This document shows positions 19,452 through 28,487 of a DNA stretch of 44,434 nt, one piece after another. This DNA is from Gammaproteobacteria bacterium (GTDB taxonomy: Bacteria > Pseudomonadota > Gammaproteobacteria > Xanthomonadales > Marinicellaceae), in NCBI GenBank assembly GCA_041395445.1, contig JAWLAO010000010.1, positions 1-44,434 of the forward strand, read 5' to 3'. Under the pieces are notes generated by a model that was not told the DNA's origin, did not search any database, and saw only the letters and a program-made list of their open reading frames with translations. The translations under genes were made by a program, and so were the position numbers. Numbering within the stretch: the first letter of the stretch is position 1; each line of letters opens with the position of its first letter.

Positions 19452-20456
19452 ATGAAGACTGTACTGACAGGAATAACAACGACAGGAACACCGCATTTAG
19501 GCAACTATGTTGGTGCGATTAAACCTGCAATTGAAAAAAGCAAAACTGGAGATTATCGTAGTTTTTTCTTTTTGGCTGATTTGCATGCATTAATTAAATG
19601 CTGGGACCCTAAACAAATTGCTCAATCAACCAAAGAAATCGCCGCAACCTGGTTGGCATTAGGACTGGATACTGATAAAGCGGTATTTTATCGTCAGTCT
19701 GATATTCCTGAAATTCCTGAACTCACATGGTTACTGACCTGTATGTGTGCGAAAGGTCTGATGAATCGCTCTCATGCGTATAAAGCATTAGTTCAAGAAA
19801 ACACGGAAAATGGTGAAAATGACCCGGATAAAGGAATCACAATGGGATTGTTTTCCTATCCGATATTAATGACTGCTGATATTTTGATGTTTAATGCCGA
19901 TGAAGTCCCTGTTGGCAAAGACCAGATTCAGCATCTTGAAATGGCAAGAGACATTGCAGGACGATTCAATCATCATTTTGGTAACAAATTTAAAATGCCA
20001 CAAACGGTTGTTTCTGAAGATCAGGCGATTCTTCCCGGTCTTGATGGTCGTAAGATGAGTAAAAGTTATGATAACACCATACCGTTGTGGTTACCTGAGA
20101 AGCAATTCCGCAAACATATTATGAAAATCATTACTAACTCTTTGGAGCCGGGTGAACCCAAAGATCCGAATGATTCGCATGTGTTTGATATTTACAAAGC
20201 ATTTGCAACAAAAGAACAAACCGAACAATTCAGACAAGCCTATTTAGACGGAATTTCCTGGGGAGCTGCCAAACAGGAGCTCTTTGAATTGATTAACAAA
20301 GAATTATCAGAACCGAGAGAACGATACAATGAATTAATTCAACAACCGGAACTGATAGAAAAAGAACTGCTAAAAGGAGCTGAAAGAGCCAGACAGTTTT
20401 CTGCCCCGTTTTTGCAAAAATTAAAGAAAGCAGTCGGAATTCGTAAAATCACATAA
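19452..20456 (+). CDS. trpS: Tryptophanyl-tRNA synthetase
   Basis: TrpS charges tRNA-Trp in a class I aminoacylation reaction. From the ATG at 19452 (MKTVLTGITTTG) the protein is 334 residues, the normal size. The HIGH-type motif is TPHLGNYVG and the KMSKS loop is GRKMSKSYDN near residue 197. GLFSYPILMTADILMF and VGKDQIQHLEMARDI are typical TrpS segments. An in-frame TTG at 19398 would add 18 residues with no family match, so the ATG is preferred. A membrane-protein gene follows after 48 bp with its own ribosome site. Confidence 0.96.
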   Translation: MKTVLTGITTTGTPHLGNYVGAIKPAIEKSKTGDYRSFFFLADLHALIKCWDPKQIAQSTKEIAATWLALGLDTDKAVFYRQSDIPEIPELTWLLTCMCAKGLMNRSHAYKALVQENTENGENDPDKGITMGLFSYPILMTADILMFNADEVPVGKDQIQHLEMARDIAGRFNHHFGNKFKMPQTVVSEDQAILPGLDGRKMSKSYDNTIPLWLPEKQFRKHIMKIITNSLEPGEPKDPNDSHVFDIYKAFATKEQTEQFRQAYLDGISWGAAKQELFELINKELSEPRERYNELIQQPELIEKELLKGAERARQFSAPFLQKLKKAVGIRKIT

Positions 20457-20504
20457 CAGTATTTTACAGTTCCGGCGATTAAATTTGATATGAGGTAACA
20501 ACAA

Positions 20505-21509
20505 ATGATGGACTTTAAACTTGGAACAGTGATTTCCACTCTTTGGAAAACCAAAGAGTTTATGATTTTTCGATTTTTAATTTATTTTGCAATCACATTG
20601 GCTTATGTGATTGGCACAGGAACCGGAGCCGGCATTGGCTGGACGATTGGCAGTGCCGGTGACGAGCAAAGTCAGGCAACAGGCTTAATGTATGGCATGT
20701 TTGGTGGCTTTGCAGTCGTGTCCGGTGTGCTTTATTACGTCCGTGAATACTTGCTTTATATGGTCAAAGCCGGACACATCGCCGTGATCATGAAACACAT
20801 GGATGGTGAAAAAATTCCATCCGGTAAAAGCCAGATTACTTATGCACAAGGTATAGTCAAAGAGCGTTTCAAAGAAGCCTCTGTATTATTTCTGGTCGAT
20901 CAGGCGATTAAGAAAGTGGTTAAATTTATCACCGGATTATTCTCAGGAATAATGAGCTTTTTGCCGATTATCCCCAAACCAATTGTCAATTTTATCAATA
21001 CCGTTGTTAAGAATTCAGTCACTTATGTGGATGAAATTATTTTAGCTTACAACATTCGTAACGAAGTTGATAATCCTTGGGAAGGCTCGAAAAAAGCAGT
21101 CGTTTTATATGCCCAAAATTATAAAACATTTCTGAAAAATGCTGTATTTGTAACCATCTTTAGCTGGATTTTGACATTATTGATGGTAATTATTTTGTGG
21201 GCGCCGGTCACAGCAATGTTTGCTATCGGTAATTTTGATCCCGGATATTTGCCATTAATTATCATCATTGTTGCCTCCATAAGTATTAAAGCAGCAATCA
21301 TTGATCCATTTGCTATGACTGCGTTGATGCAGGTGTTTTTTAAAGTCACAGAAGGACAAGAACCCAACCCTGAATGGGAAGCCAAACTGGAAAAAGGCTC
21401 GAAGAAATTCCGTGAAATGAAAGACAAAGCAGCAGCGTGGGTTTCTTCTAAATTCGGTGGTAAAGATAAACCACAAAATCCGGATGCCGACTTGCCTCCA
21501 CAAGCATAA
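20505..21509 (+). CDS. Polytopic membrane protein of unknown function
   Basis: This 334-residue protein was not recognised as a named family. It has a hydrophobic segment near 22-48 that is Gly-rich (VIGTGTGAGIGWTIG) and another near 65-82 (MYGMFGGFAVVSGVLYYV). Further hydrophobic stretches lie near 145-165, and two strong helices near 205-235 and 245-270. The C-terminal tail of about 50 residues is charged (KFREMKDKAAAW to DLPPQA) and probably cytoplasmic. A GAGG ribosome site precedes the ATG, and the gene follows trpS by 48 bp. A hairpin terminator lies just downstream. Confidence 0.75.
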   Translation: MMDFKLGTVISTLWKTKEFMIFRFLIYFAITLAYVIGTGTGAGIGWTIGSAGDEQSQATGLMYGMFGGFAVVSGVLYYVREYLLYMVKAGHIAVIMKHMDGEKIPSGKSQITYAQGIVKERFKEASVLFLVDQAIKKVVKFITGLFSGIMSFLPIIPKPIVNFINTVVKNSVTYVDEIILAYNIRNEVDNPWEGSKKAVVLYAQNYKTFLKNAVFVTIFSWILTLLMVIILWAPVTAMFAIGNFDPGYLPLIIIIVASISIKAAIIDPFAMTALMQVFFKVTEGQEPNPEWEAKLEKGSKKFREMKDKAAAWVSSKFGGKDKPQNPDADLPPQA

Positions 21510-21523
21510 TTTAAAAAATTTAC

Positions 21524-21549
21524 TGCGGGGATTTATTCCCCGCAACTTT
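21524..21549 (+). terminator. Hairpin terminator before the FkbM gene
   Basis: TGCGGGG (21524-21530) pairs with CCCCGCA (21538-21544) around a 7-nt loop and is followed by a short T4 stretch. It ends a few bases before the ATG at 21551, so it may end the upstream transcript, shape initiation of the next gene, or both. Confidence 0.6.
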
Positions 21550-21550
21550 T

Positions 21551-22387
21551 ATGAACGATATCAAAAAGCCATTTGGAACATACACTCCGACTATAAAAGC
21601 TCAAAAGCAAATCAATTTTTGCCAAAAGCTTTCAAATAATTGGTTAGGCAAACAATTAGCTCAATACATACGCAAGAAAGTCATTAAAAACAACAAGATG
21701 CCATTAGATTTAACTTTAGAAAAAGTTAAAATGCGTTGCTATTTGACTGACAATATATCTGAAAGAGGTTTCGTATTTATGCCATGGCGATATGATTTCG
21801 AAGAAAGGAAGCTTCTACTAGAAAACCTTCCAAAAGATGGAGTGTTTATTGATATCGGCGCTAATGTCGGCATATATTCATGCATTGCCGCAACGCATCT
21901 CAGTGACAAGGGAAGAGTCATCGCAATTGAGCCTAATCCAATAGTTGCTGAAAGGTTGAGATTCAACCTCAATGCAACTACTGAAAACAAAGGCAAGTTT
22001 CCTCAATTTGTGGTTTTACCTTATGGTGTCAGTGATAAACCCGGCGAGTTCGATCTCTATTTAGATTCAAAAAACCTTGGTGCAAGTTCTCTTGTCGAAA
22101 AAAACTCCGGAAACATTATCAAAATCAAATGCAAAACTCTGATGCAAATTGTTGAAGAAGCAAAACTCAAGCAAATTAACGCCATAAAGTGTGATATTGA
22201 AGGAGCAGAAGATCAAGCTCTTGTCCCCTTTTTACAAAACTCACCCAAAGAATTATTGCCTGAAATTATTATTTTCGAAAATAACCTCCAACAATGGAAA
22301 TACGATTTATTAAACACACTTTCGGATTCAGGTTATCAATTATTGAAACAAACTCGCTTGAATTTAGTTTATAAGCGTCTCTACTAA
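21551..22387 (+). CDS. FkbM-family SAM-dependent methyltransferase
   Basis: The 278-residue protein contains SAM-binding motif I (VFIDIGANVGIYSC) near residue 98, the acidic motif (VIAIEPNPIVAERL), and the FkbM C-terminal segment INAIKCDIEGAEDQAL. These enzymes O-methylate sugars, lipids or polyketides; the substrate here is unknown. The N-terminal LSNNWLGKQLAQYIRKK resembles family N termini, supporting a start at or near 21551. No ribosome site is visible, because the region upstream is the hairpin at 21524-21544. A 3' fragment of a ywbE-like gene and then an IS30-family element follow. Confidence 0.85.
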   Translation: MNDIKKPFGTYTPTIKAQKQINFCQKLSNNWLGKQLAQYIRKKVIKNNKMPLDLTLEKVKMRCYLTDNISERGFVFMPWRYDFEERKLLLENLPKDGVFIDIGANVGIYSCIAATHLSDKGRVIAIEPNPIVAERLRFNLNATTENKGKFPQFVVLPYGVSDKPGEFDLYLDSKNLGASSLVEKNSGNIIKIKCKTLMQIVEEAKLKQINAIKCDIEGAEDQALVPFLQNSPKELLPEIIIFENNLQQWKYDLLNTLSDSGYQLLKQTRLNLVYKRLY

Positions 22388-22407
22388 AGCTGAGATATTC
22401 ATCAATA

Positions 22408-22458
22408 GTGAGGTTAGAATCAGGAATTGTTGGAAGAGTGAAGGAGGTTCACAATTGA
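22408..22458 (+). pseudogene. 3' fragment of a second ywbE-like gene
   Basis: Sixteen codons and a stop read VRLESGIVGRVKEVHN. This is nearly identical to the C terminus of the intact YwbE protein at 28488-28679 (VRLESGVVGRVKEVY), with clear nucleotide similarity. Upstream the similarity fades in a few bases (a CAT-like remnant of PHGIK). The rest of the gene is missing. It indicates an old duplication or rearrangement near this IS-rich island. Confidence 0.65.
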
Positions 22459-22541
22459 ACAATTTAATAAAAACAACAGCATCAGAAAACTGTTCCAAGT
22501 CAATAAAACTGCTAATTTAGATTAGTTTAATAAAAATCAAA

Positions 22542-23612
22542 GCTGGATTCAACAACGAAGTGCAACACTCCAGTTTCTAGATTTTACTTCAAGGGGAGTT
22601 AAAAAGCCTAATTTTTTTTCTGGGTCTGTTGTTCAAAGTGTCTTCAACAGCCTGAACTTCGTTTTCTGATAACTGATCAAGAGTCTTGTTTTTAGGGAAA
22701 TACTGTCTGATTAAACCGTTAGTATTTTCATTCGTGCTCTCTCCCAGGAATGATAAGGTTTGGCAAAATAGATGTTTATTCCGATAGTATCACTAATCAT
22801 TTCGTGTTTTGCGAATTCCAAACCGTTATCCAAAGTCAGGGTATGTGTGATTTCATCCTTTAGCTTTTCAATACAGGCTTGACTGACATCGGTTGCCAGT
22901 TTTCGGTTCAATGGTTTGATTTTGACTTCGAGTGATTTTCTGTCAACAAGAGTCAGTAGTGCTCCTCTGTGCTTGCTGCCAATAATTGTATCACCTTCAT
23001 AGTCTCCAAGGCGTGAACGATTATTTGCAACCATAGGACGTTTATCAATATCTACGCGGTTGCTTATCTTTCCACGTCTGGTTTGACCGGAGTTGTATCG
23101 TTTTCTTCTTTGTTTTTGGCATCTCAGGTGTTTAAGCAATGAGGCTTTGTTCTCTTTGTTAGCATAAATGAATTGATAGATTCTTTCGATGCTGGGTACA
23201 CCATCCCAACCATCGAGTTTTAAACGACCATTGATTTGTTCGGGGGAGAATTTCTTCTTTAGCAAGTGAGTCACATAAGCCCAACAGAAGTCGGTTATTT
23301 TATTGGCATTATCAGATTTCCGTTTAACCGCAAATTCATTGGCTTGTTTGGGTCTGTATCCTCGAAGTCCGGTATTGCGTTTAATTTCACGAATTACAGT
23401 GCTTTTATGACGATTTAGGATGTTTGCTATTTCAGTTTTGCTACAATTAGTTTTCAGCAGAGCTGATATCTGATATCTTTCTGCTTCAGTAAGATGTGAA
23501 TAGTGTGACATTTGCAATCTCTTTTTGGGAAGTTCAACTGCAAGTGCAACACATCACATCTTACTTTTCAACTTCGATAAAAATTTTGTTGCACTTCGTT
23601 GTTGAATCCAGC
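22542..23612 (-). mobile_element. IS30-family insertion sequence
   Basis: The 1071-bp element has perfect 25-bp inverted ends (22542-22566 and 23588-23612, outer bases GCTGGATTCAACAACG). They flank one transposase gene. AAA lies on both sides (22539-22541 and 23613-23615), consistent with the 2-3 bp duplications IS30 elements make, although the flanks are A-rich. The transposase frame is broken twice, so the copy is probably inactive unless the indels are sequencing errors. Confidence 0.9.
22549..23511 (-). pseudogene. IS30-family transposase, frameshifted
   Basis: From ATG 23509-23511 the protein shows the IS30 N-terminal helix-turn-helix (HLTEAERYQISALL, ILNRHKSTVIREIKRN). The DDE core follows with RLGDYEGDTIIG (first Asp), LTLDNGLEFAKH (second Asp) and AKPYHSWERA. 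A one-base loss near 22735-22740 shifts the frame just before the catalytic Glu of the expected GTNENTNGLIRQYFPK. An extra base in a T8 run (22612-22619, plus strand) shifts it again before LGFLTPLEV. The frame-corrected stop lies in the left inverted repeat at 22549-22551. Confidence 0.88.
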
Positions 23613-23666
23613 AAATTAATTAAAGTTATATTCAGCTAATTAGATCTCTTTCATTTTTAATGTCTT

Positions 23667-24471
23667 TTAAGGAGGTATTCCAAACAGGCGACTGTATTCC
23701 CGACTAAATTGAGACGCACTTTCATATCCATGCTTCAGAGGCCGTCAAGCCTTTTGCTAGCATTAGCTGCCTAGCCTCATTGAGTCTTATTTTTTTTTGA
23801 TATTGAATAGGACTCATTGCCGTTATGGCATTAAAGTGCTTGTAGAAAGCTGAAACACTAAGCCCTACTCGATTCGCCAGTTCATTTACACGAAGAGTTT
23901 TATTAAAGTTGTTTCTAAGCCAGTCCAAAGCTTGAACAATTCTATAGCTTTTACTTTCAGTAGAAACAATTTGTCTAAGCAGTGACCCTTGGTTACTAAT
24001 TAACAATCTGTAAAAAATTTCTTTGCTGATAAGTGGTGATGAAACCTCACTTACCGCCATTCCTGTGAAATTTTGAGAATTATTCCGATGAATTCTCTTA
24101 AAACTCAACATTAACTTTGCAATTAACTTTAAATCAAGTTCCATAGTTAGCCCTAGATATGGTTTATCTGCGTGGCTGAAATTATTTGGGAAATAATTGG
24201 GAGATTCAAAGAAGTAATTAAAAAACTATTTGCATCATAAATAAATGAGCTCTCACCTAGTAATACTTTCTTTTGACCTTGACCAATTAAACAGACACTT
24301 GGTGGCAATGTATATATAACTTGTGGGATTTGTAGGCTCATCCCAACGATACAGAGTCAGCCCCGGTATAGCGGTATCCAGCTTATTATTACATCCAATC
24401 AACTGAGCAATTCTTTGACTTAAGCCCTCTGCTTTCATAAAAGAAACATTATCCGGAAAATCTTTTTTCAT
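23667..24471 (-). pseudogene. AraC-family transcriptional regulator, several frameshifts
   Basis: Three frames together spell one AraC-type regulator. The N-terminal AraC_N-like domain (GLTLYRWDEPTNPTS) runs from ATG 24469-24471. PSVCLIGQGQKKVLLG follows in a second frame, then MELDLKLIAKLMLSF and the helix-turn-helix pair (ELANRVGLSVSAFYKHF, SPIQYQKKIRLNEARQL) in a third. The end YESASQFSREYSRLFGIPP is in yet another frame after a small deletion, with its stop at 23667. At least three indels, one deleting residues, mean this is real decay rather than a single read error. It lies between the IS30 and IS407-like insertions. Confidence 0.85.
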
Positions 24472-24585
24472 AATTATAAATTTTTATAGCTGTATAAAGT
24501 TGACAATATCAATAAACAACTAAAATAATAACAGTCATTGACCTTCTCCCCAAATTAATACCAGATTTTGGATGAGAATTTCATC

Positions 24586-25364
24586 TTATGCTGCCTGTTT
24601 TGCAAAGTCCACCGGTGATAAATAATTTAGTGAACTATGTGGTCTTTTTGTATTGTAATGATTCCTCCATTGCATGATTAATTCTTTGGCTTCTTCTATA
24701 TTTTTGAACCAATATTGGTTCAGGCATTCACTTCTGAATTTACCGTTCAGACTTTCAACAAATGCATTCTGAATTGGTTTTCCAGGCTGAATAAAGCCCA
24801 ACTTTACTCCTGTTTGTTGTTGCCAGTAATACATGGTCTTGCATGTAAATTCTGTGCCGTTATCACATGTTATCTGATTCGGTTTCTTTCTCTGATCAAT
24901 CAGTCTGTCTAAAAAATCCGCTACTTGACGGCCATTTATTGAGAATGAAACCAGCTGACCGATAACCTGACGAGAATAATCATCTATGACATTAAGTACC
25001 CTGAACCGTCTTCCATTTGCCAGTTGATCACTGACAAAATCCATAGACCATCTCATATCCACTGATGAAGGCATCACCATTGGCAACCTTGGCCGAACCA
25101 GTTTTTCGTTTTCGTGTCCGTACTTGCAAAGCCAAGCTCTTTGTATATACGATAAGTCCGCTTGCGATTGCAAACCAAACCCTCTGTTTTTATAATACTG
25201 TGTAAAAACAAATAGCCATAACTGGGATGCCTTTTAGCTAATTCCAGCAAACGTAATCTGATACTTTTATCCTTGTCAGATTTATGATGATATCTGAAAC
25301 CGCTCCGACTGATGCCTGCCAATTTACATGATGACCTTTCACTAAGATGAAAGGTTTTCTTCAT
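24586..25364 (-). pseudogene. IS3-family OrfB transposase (IS407-like), frameshifted
   Basis: The N-terminal part (SCKLAGISRSGFRYHH, RNRKRTYR-like CNRKRTYRIYKELG) lies in one frame, 25074-25364. The integrase core continues in another frame from about 25130 to 24586: RWSMDFVSDQLANGRRFR (first Asp), NQITCDNGTEFTCK (second Asp), and NAFVESLNGKFRSECLN (Glu), ending RPHSSLNYLSPVDFAKQA. The DDE residues are all present but split by a one-base shift near KLVRPRLP. Confidence 0.86.
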
Positions 25365-25394
25365 GTGTTTGGCTATCTGCCTTTACCAACAGGC

Positions 25395-25658
25395 TTTACC
25401 ACTTTTTGAGAGAACATCCCTCATTGCTTCATTCTCAAAGCTTTTCAGCCAGTAGCTTTTTCAATTTAGCATTTTCATGTTCCAATTCTTTGAGCCTTTT
25501 GGCTTCTGAAACTTCAATCCCGCATACTTGCTTCGCCAGTTGTAGAAAGTGCCGTTGGAAATTCCAAGCTGGCGACAGATGTCATCAACCTTTACTCCGG
25601 ATTCATGCTGTTTAATAGCTCTGATTATTTGTTCTTCTGTAAATCGTTTTTTCTTCAT
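25395..25658 (-). pseudogene. IS3-family OrfA (IS407-like), frameshifted
   Basis: The start MKKKRFTEEQIIRAIKQHE and the helix-turn-helix VDDICRQLGISNGTFYNW are typical of IS407-type OrfA. After YAGL a missing base moves the reading to a wrong frame. The correct frame continues as VSEAKRLKELEHENAKL and KKLLAEK, then a second slip precedes ENEAMRDVLSK near the expected end at about 25395. Confidence 0.82.
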
Positions 25659-25830
25659 TTTGAGATCTCCTGCGTTGTAGTTTAATTGGAAATCTCATCC
25701 TTGTCATGGTTCTTTTTTTGGGGGGAAGGTCATCATCAGCTATTTTATGGACTAATTTATTCTGCATTGAGAGAAATAGGCAAAAATCATATTGGATTAT
25801 TCTACAGCTAATTATATTAAAGTGTAATGG

Positions 25831-26690
25831 TCAAGTTTTTCCGGACACATTTTTAGGCTGCTTTTTTAATTCGTTATATTTTTTGTTTGGTGTTGTGTAT
25901 CCAATTGCTGAGTTCAGCCTTTTGTAGTTGTAAAAGTAGATATAACTCTCAACTTCAGCAATCACTGCTTCATGATTAATAAAGCTTAATGTGTTCAACC
26001 TTTCTGTTTTCAGATTTCTAAAAAAACGTTCCATAACTGCATTGTCCCAACAATTACCTCTGCGGCTCATACTTCTGATTATTTTGAGTTGGTCGCAATA
26101 CACATCAAACATGTTTGATGTGTATTGCGTGCCTTGATCTGAATGAACCAGCAAGTTGCTGGTCATTGGTCGCTTACGATTGATGGCATTTTTCAATGCC
26201 AAGGTGGCAAGCTGTGCATCTGGTGTCTTTGACAGTGCCCAGCCTACAATTTCTTTGGCACCCAAATCAAGTACGGCAGCCAGGTAACTCCAGCATTGGT
26301 GGTTTCGTATATAAGTGATGTCTGTGACCCAATGAGTGTTGGCCTGTGGCTGATTAAACTGTCGATTTAAGACGTTTCCAACTTTTGTATTACTGATGCC
26401 ACCATCAGGGTATTGGTGCTTTTTCTTAGGCCTGATTGCTACAATGTTTGCCTCTTTCATGAGACTGGCTGCTTTGTATTTGCCAATATTGAATCCTTCA
26501 TTGTTTAGTTGCTTTTTCATTCTGCGTTTGCCGTAACTGTGATTGGTTTCAATAGCGTTTGTTTGATGATACGAAGCATTTGTTGCTTTTTCGCAGATAT
26601 GGGCTTTTCTTTGACTTGGTCGTAATACGTACTGGTTGGAACGCTAAACACTTCGCAAAGTTCTTTGGTCTGATATTTTGGGTGCGCCAT
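25831..26690 (-). pseudogene. IS3-group OrfB transposase, one frameshift
   Basis: From ATG 26688-26690 the chain reads MAHPKYQTKELCEVFSVPTS and continues to LRIIKQT, where one base appears missing near 26556. The next frame continues as AIETNHSYGKRRMKKQ and then the intact integrase core: HWVTDITYIRN (Asp), VHSDQGTQYTS (Asp), SRRGNCWDNAVMERFF (Glu), ending near 25831. The core contains a 36-bp perfect palindrome in its DNA. A single base separates this copy from an intact gene. Confidence 0.86.
26094..26129. repeat. 36-bp perfect palindrome inside OrfB
   Basis: The 18-bp arms start CGCAATACACATCAAACA and are exactly self-complementary with no spacer. It encodes TQYTSNMFDVYC, directly after the catalytic HSDQG motif. 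It is not an IS end. Confidence 0.9.
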
Positions 26691-26712
26691 CTTTATTTTT
26701 TAATCATTTGAC

Positions 26713-27012
26713 TTAATCCTTTCGAACAAAGATGGCTGCGGCCTTTTTTAGTATTTCATTGTCTCTTTTGGCACGCCATAATTCTTTTTTCAGCCTTTGG
26801 ATTTCTTGTTGCTCAGCTGTCATTGCTTGAGTTCCTTGGGGTGTTTTTCCGTGAATTTCATCAATATATTGCTTTTTCCAGCGACTGACCGCTGTTTGAC
26901 CTGCACCTGATATATCCATGACTTGCTTGTAGGTATAACCTTCTTCAACCATCAATTTGGCATAATCACGACGCTGCTCAACCGTAAATGATAATCTTTG
27001 TTTCTTTGACAT
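26713..27012 (-). CDS. IS3-group OrfA, helix-turn-helix protein
   Basis: The 99-residue protein starts MSKKQRLSFTVEQRRDY. It contains a helix-turn-helix (YTYKQVMDISGAGQTAVSRW) and ends in a leucine-zipper-like segment (EIQRLKKELWRAKRDNEILK), which is the OrfA pattern. Its stop lies 22 bp before the OrfB ATG. In this family OrfA and OrfB are usually joined by -1 frameshifting; here a TAA lies in the OrfB frame shortly before the ATG, so separate initiation is more likely. Confidence 0.85.
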   Translation of the reverse strand: MSKKQRLSFTVEQRRDYAKLMVEEGYTYKQVMDISGAGQTAVSRWKKQYIDEIHGKTPQGTQAMTAEQQEIQRLKKELWRAKRDNEILKKAAAIFVRKD

Positions 27013-27273
27013 TATCTAACCTCTGTTTTCAGTATTATATAGGCTAAAAATGTGTCCGAGTTTATTAGACCACTACAAATTGAGTTAACCAGTTTTTTTC
27101 AATAAAAATAGAGTTGTTTTTGTGCAAAACGCGGGGGGGTTGTGTGTATGATCTGTAAAAGATGTAATAATTTGTTTTTTTAACACATAAGCATGATTAA
27201 AAATTACAAATAGTCAGACAAATAATTTTTGTGATAATATTATAAAAAGCTCGATACAAAACTTACTCAACTC

Positions 27274-28485
27274 ATGATAAAAAAATCCGATAAACTCAAG
27301 GGCGTTTGCTACGATATACGCGGTCCTGTTCTGGATGCGGCGAATGCCATGGAAAAGAATGGCCAGAAGATATTAAAACTAAACATTGGTAATCCGGGAG
27401 CTTTTGGTTTTGAAACGCCTGAGGATATTGTCAAGGATGTAATTCACAATTTGCCAAATGCCGAGGGGTATTGCGACTCCAAGGGTCTGTATTCAGCAAG
27501 AGTTGCCATTTATCAGCATTATCAGGAAAAAATTTCAAAGTTTAAATTTGAGCACATTTTTATCGGTAATGGTGTCAGTGAATTAATCCTGATGGCGATG
27601 CAGGCGTTATTGAATAACGGGGATGAAATATTGATTCCTGCTCCCGATTATCCGCTGTGGACAGCCGCTGTCAATCTTTCTGGAGGTCGAGCCGTTCATT
27701 ATCTTTGTGATGAAGAAAAAGACTGGGAGCCCGATTTAGATGACATTGAGTCAAAAATCACTAAAAAAACCAGAGGAATTGTGGTCATTAATCCAAACAA
27801 TCCGGCCGGTGCTGTTTACTCTGAAAAAACTCTGCTCAAGATCATTGAAATTGCCAGAAAACACAATCTGATAATCTTTAGCGATGAAATTTATGACAAA
27901 GTCCTGTATGACGATACGAAGTTTACCTCAACAGCCTCTCTCGCTGATGATTTGATGTTTGTGACTTTCAACGGTTTGTCAAAAAACTATCGTGCCGCCG
28001 GCTACCGAACCGGATGGATGGTCATCAGTGGCAAAACAGAGGATGCCACAGATTATATTCAGGGATTAGAAATGGTCTCTTCAATGCGCTTGTGTGCGAA
28101 TGTTCCCACCCAATTTGCGATTCAAACAGCACTTGGAGGCTTTCAAAGCATTAATCAATTAGTTGCCGGAGAAGGTCGTCTCAATCAGCAAAGGCTCACT
28201 GCATACGATATGTTAAACAATATTCCCGGTGTTTCTACAACTAAACCAAAGGGAGCCATGTATTGCTTTGTGAAGGTGGATAAAGAAAGATTTAATATAA
28301 AAAATGATGAGCAAATGATTCTGGATTTATTAAAAAGCAAGCAAATTCTGTTGGTTCACGGAACAGGATTCAACTGGCCCAAACCCGACCATTTTCGCCT
28401 TGTCTTTTTGCCACACAAAGAAGTCCTCGAAGAAGCTATCAACCGCATGGCGGATTTTTTCAGCGATTATCAACAGAGGAATTAG
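27274..28485 (+). CDS. alaA: Alanine-synthesising aminotransferase AlaA
   Basis: AlaA is a PLP-dependent class I transaminase that makes alanine from pyruvate and glutamate. The 403 residues align well with E. coli AlaA (VCYDIRGPVL, LKLNIGNPGAFGF, GYCDSKGLYSAR, IPAPDYPLWTAAV, VINPNNPAGAVYS, FSDEIYDKVLYDD). The PLP lysine is in FNGLSKNYRAAGYRTGW near residue 240 and the C-terminal FRLVFLPHKE is normal. The start ATG gives MIKKSDKLKG, as in the family. The ywbE gene follows after 2 bp, so the two are translated together. The upstream 196 bp to the IS3-group element presumably hold the promoter. Confidence 0.96.
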   Translation: MIKKSDKLKGVCYDIRGPVLDAANAMEKNGQKILKLNIGNPGAFGFETPEDIVKDVIHNLPNAEGYCDSKGLYSARVAIYQHYQEKISKFKFEHIFIGNGVSELILMAMQALLNNGDEILIPAPDYPLWTAAVNLSGGRAVHYLCDEEKDWEPDLDDIESKITKKTRGIVVINPNNPAGAVYSEKTLLKIIEIARKHNLIIFSDEIYDKVLYDDTKFTSTASLADDLMFVTFNGLSKNYRAAGYRTGWMVISGKTEDATDYIQGLEMVSSMRLCANVPTQFAIQTALGGFQSINQLVAGEGRLNQQRLTAYDMLNNIPGVSTTKPKGAMYCFVKVDKERFNIKNDEQMILDLLKSKQILLVHGTGFNWPKPDHFRLVFLPHKEVLEEAINRMADFFSDYQQRN

Positions 28486-28487
28486 CT

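Larger units (their letters stand above)
24539..25732 (-). mobile_element. IS407-like element of the IS3 family
   Basis: The 1194-bp element begins TGACCTTCTCCCCAAA and its other end reads TGACCTTCCCCCCAAA in reverse complement. It is flanked by TCAT on both sides (24535-24538 and 25733-25736), the 4-bp duplication expected of the IS407 group. It carries OrfA- and OrfB-like genes on the minus strand, both with frame breaks, so it is likely inactive. It inserted upstream of the AraC-regulator remnant. Confidence 0.9.
25823..27077 (-). mobile_element. IS3-group insertion sequence
   Basis: The 1255-bp element has imperfect inverted ends of about 36 bp. The left end begins TGTAATGGTCAAG and the right end, in reverse complement, TGTAGTGGTCTAA; both share CGGACACATTTTTAG. 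It carries OrfA and OrfB on the minus strand. No clear target duplication is seen (AAG against AAT), so one flank may have been rearranged. It sits 86 bp from the IS407-like element. Confidence 0.87.
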
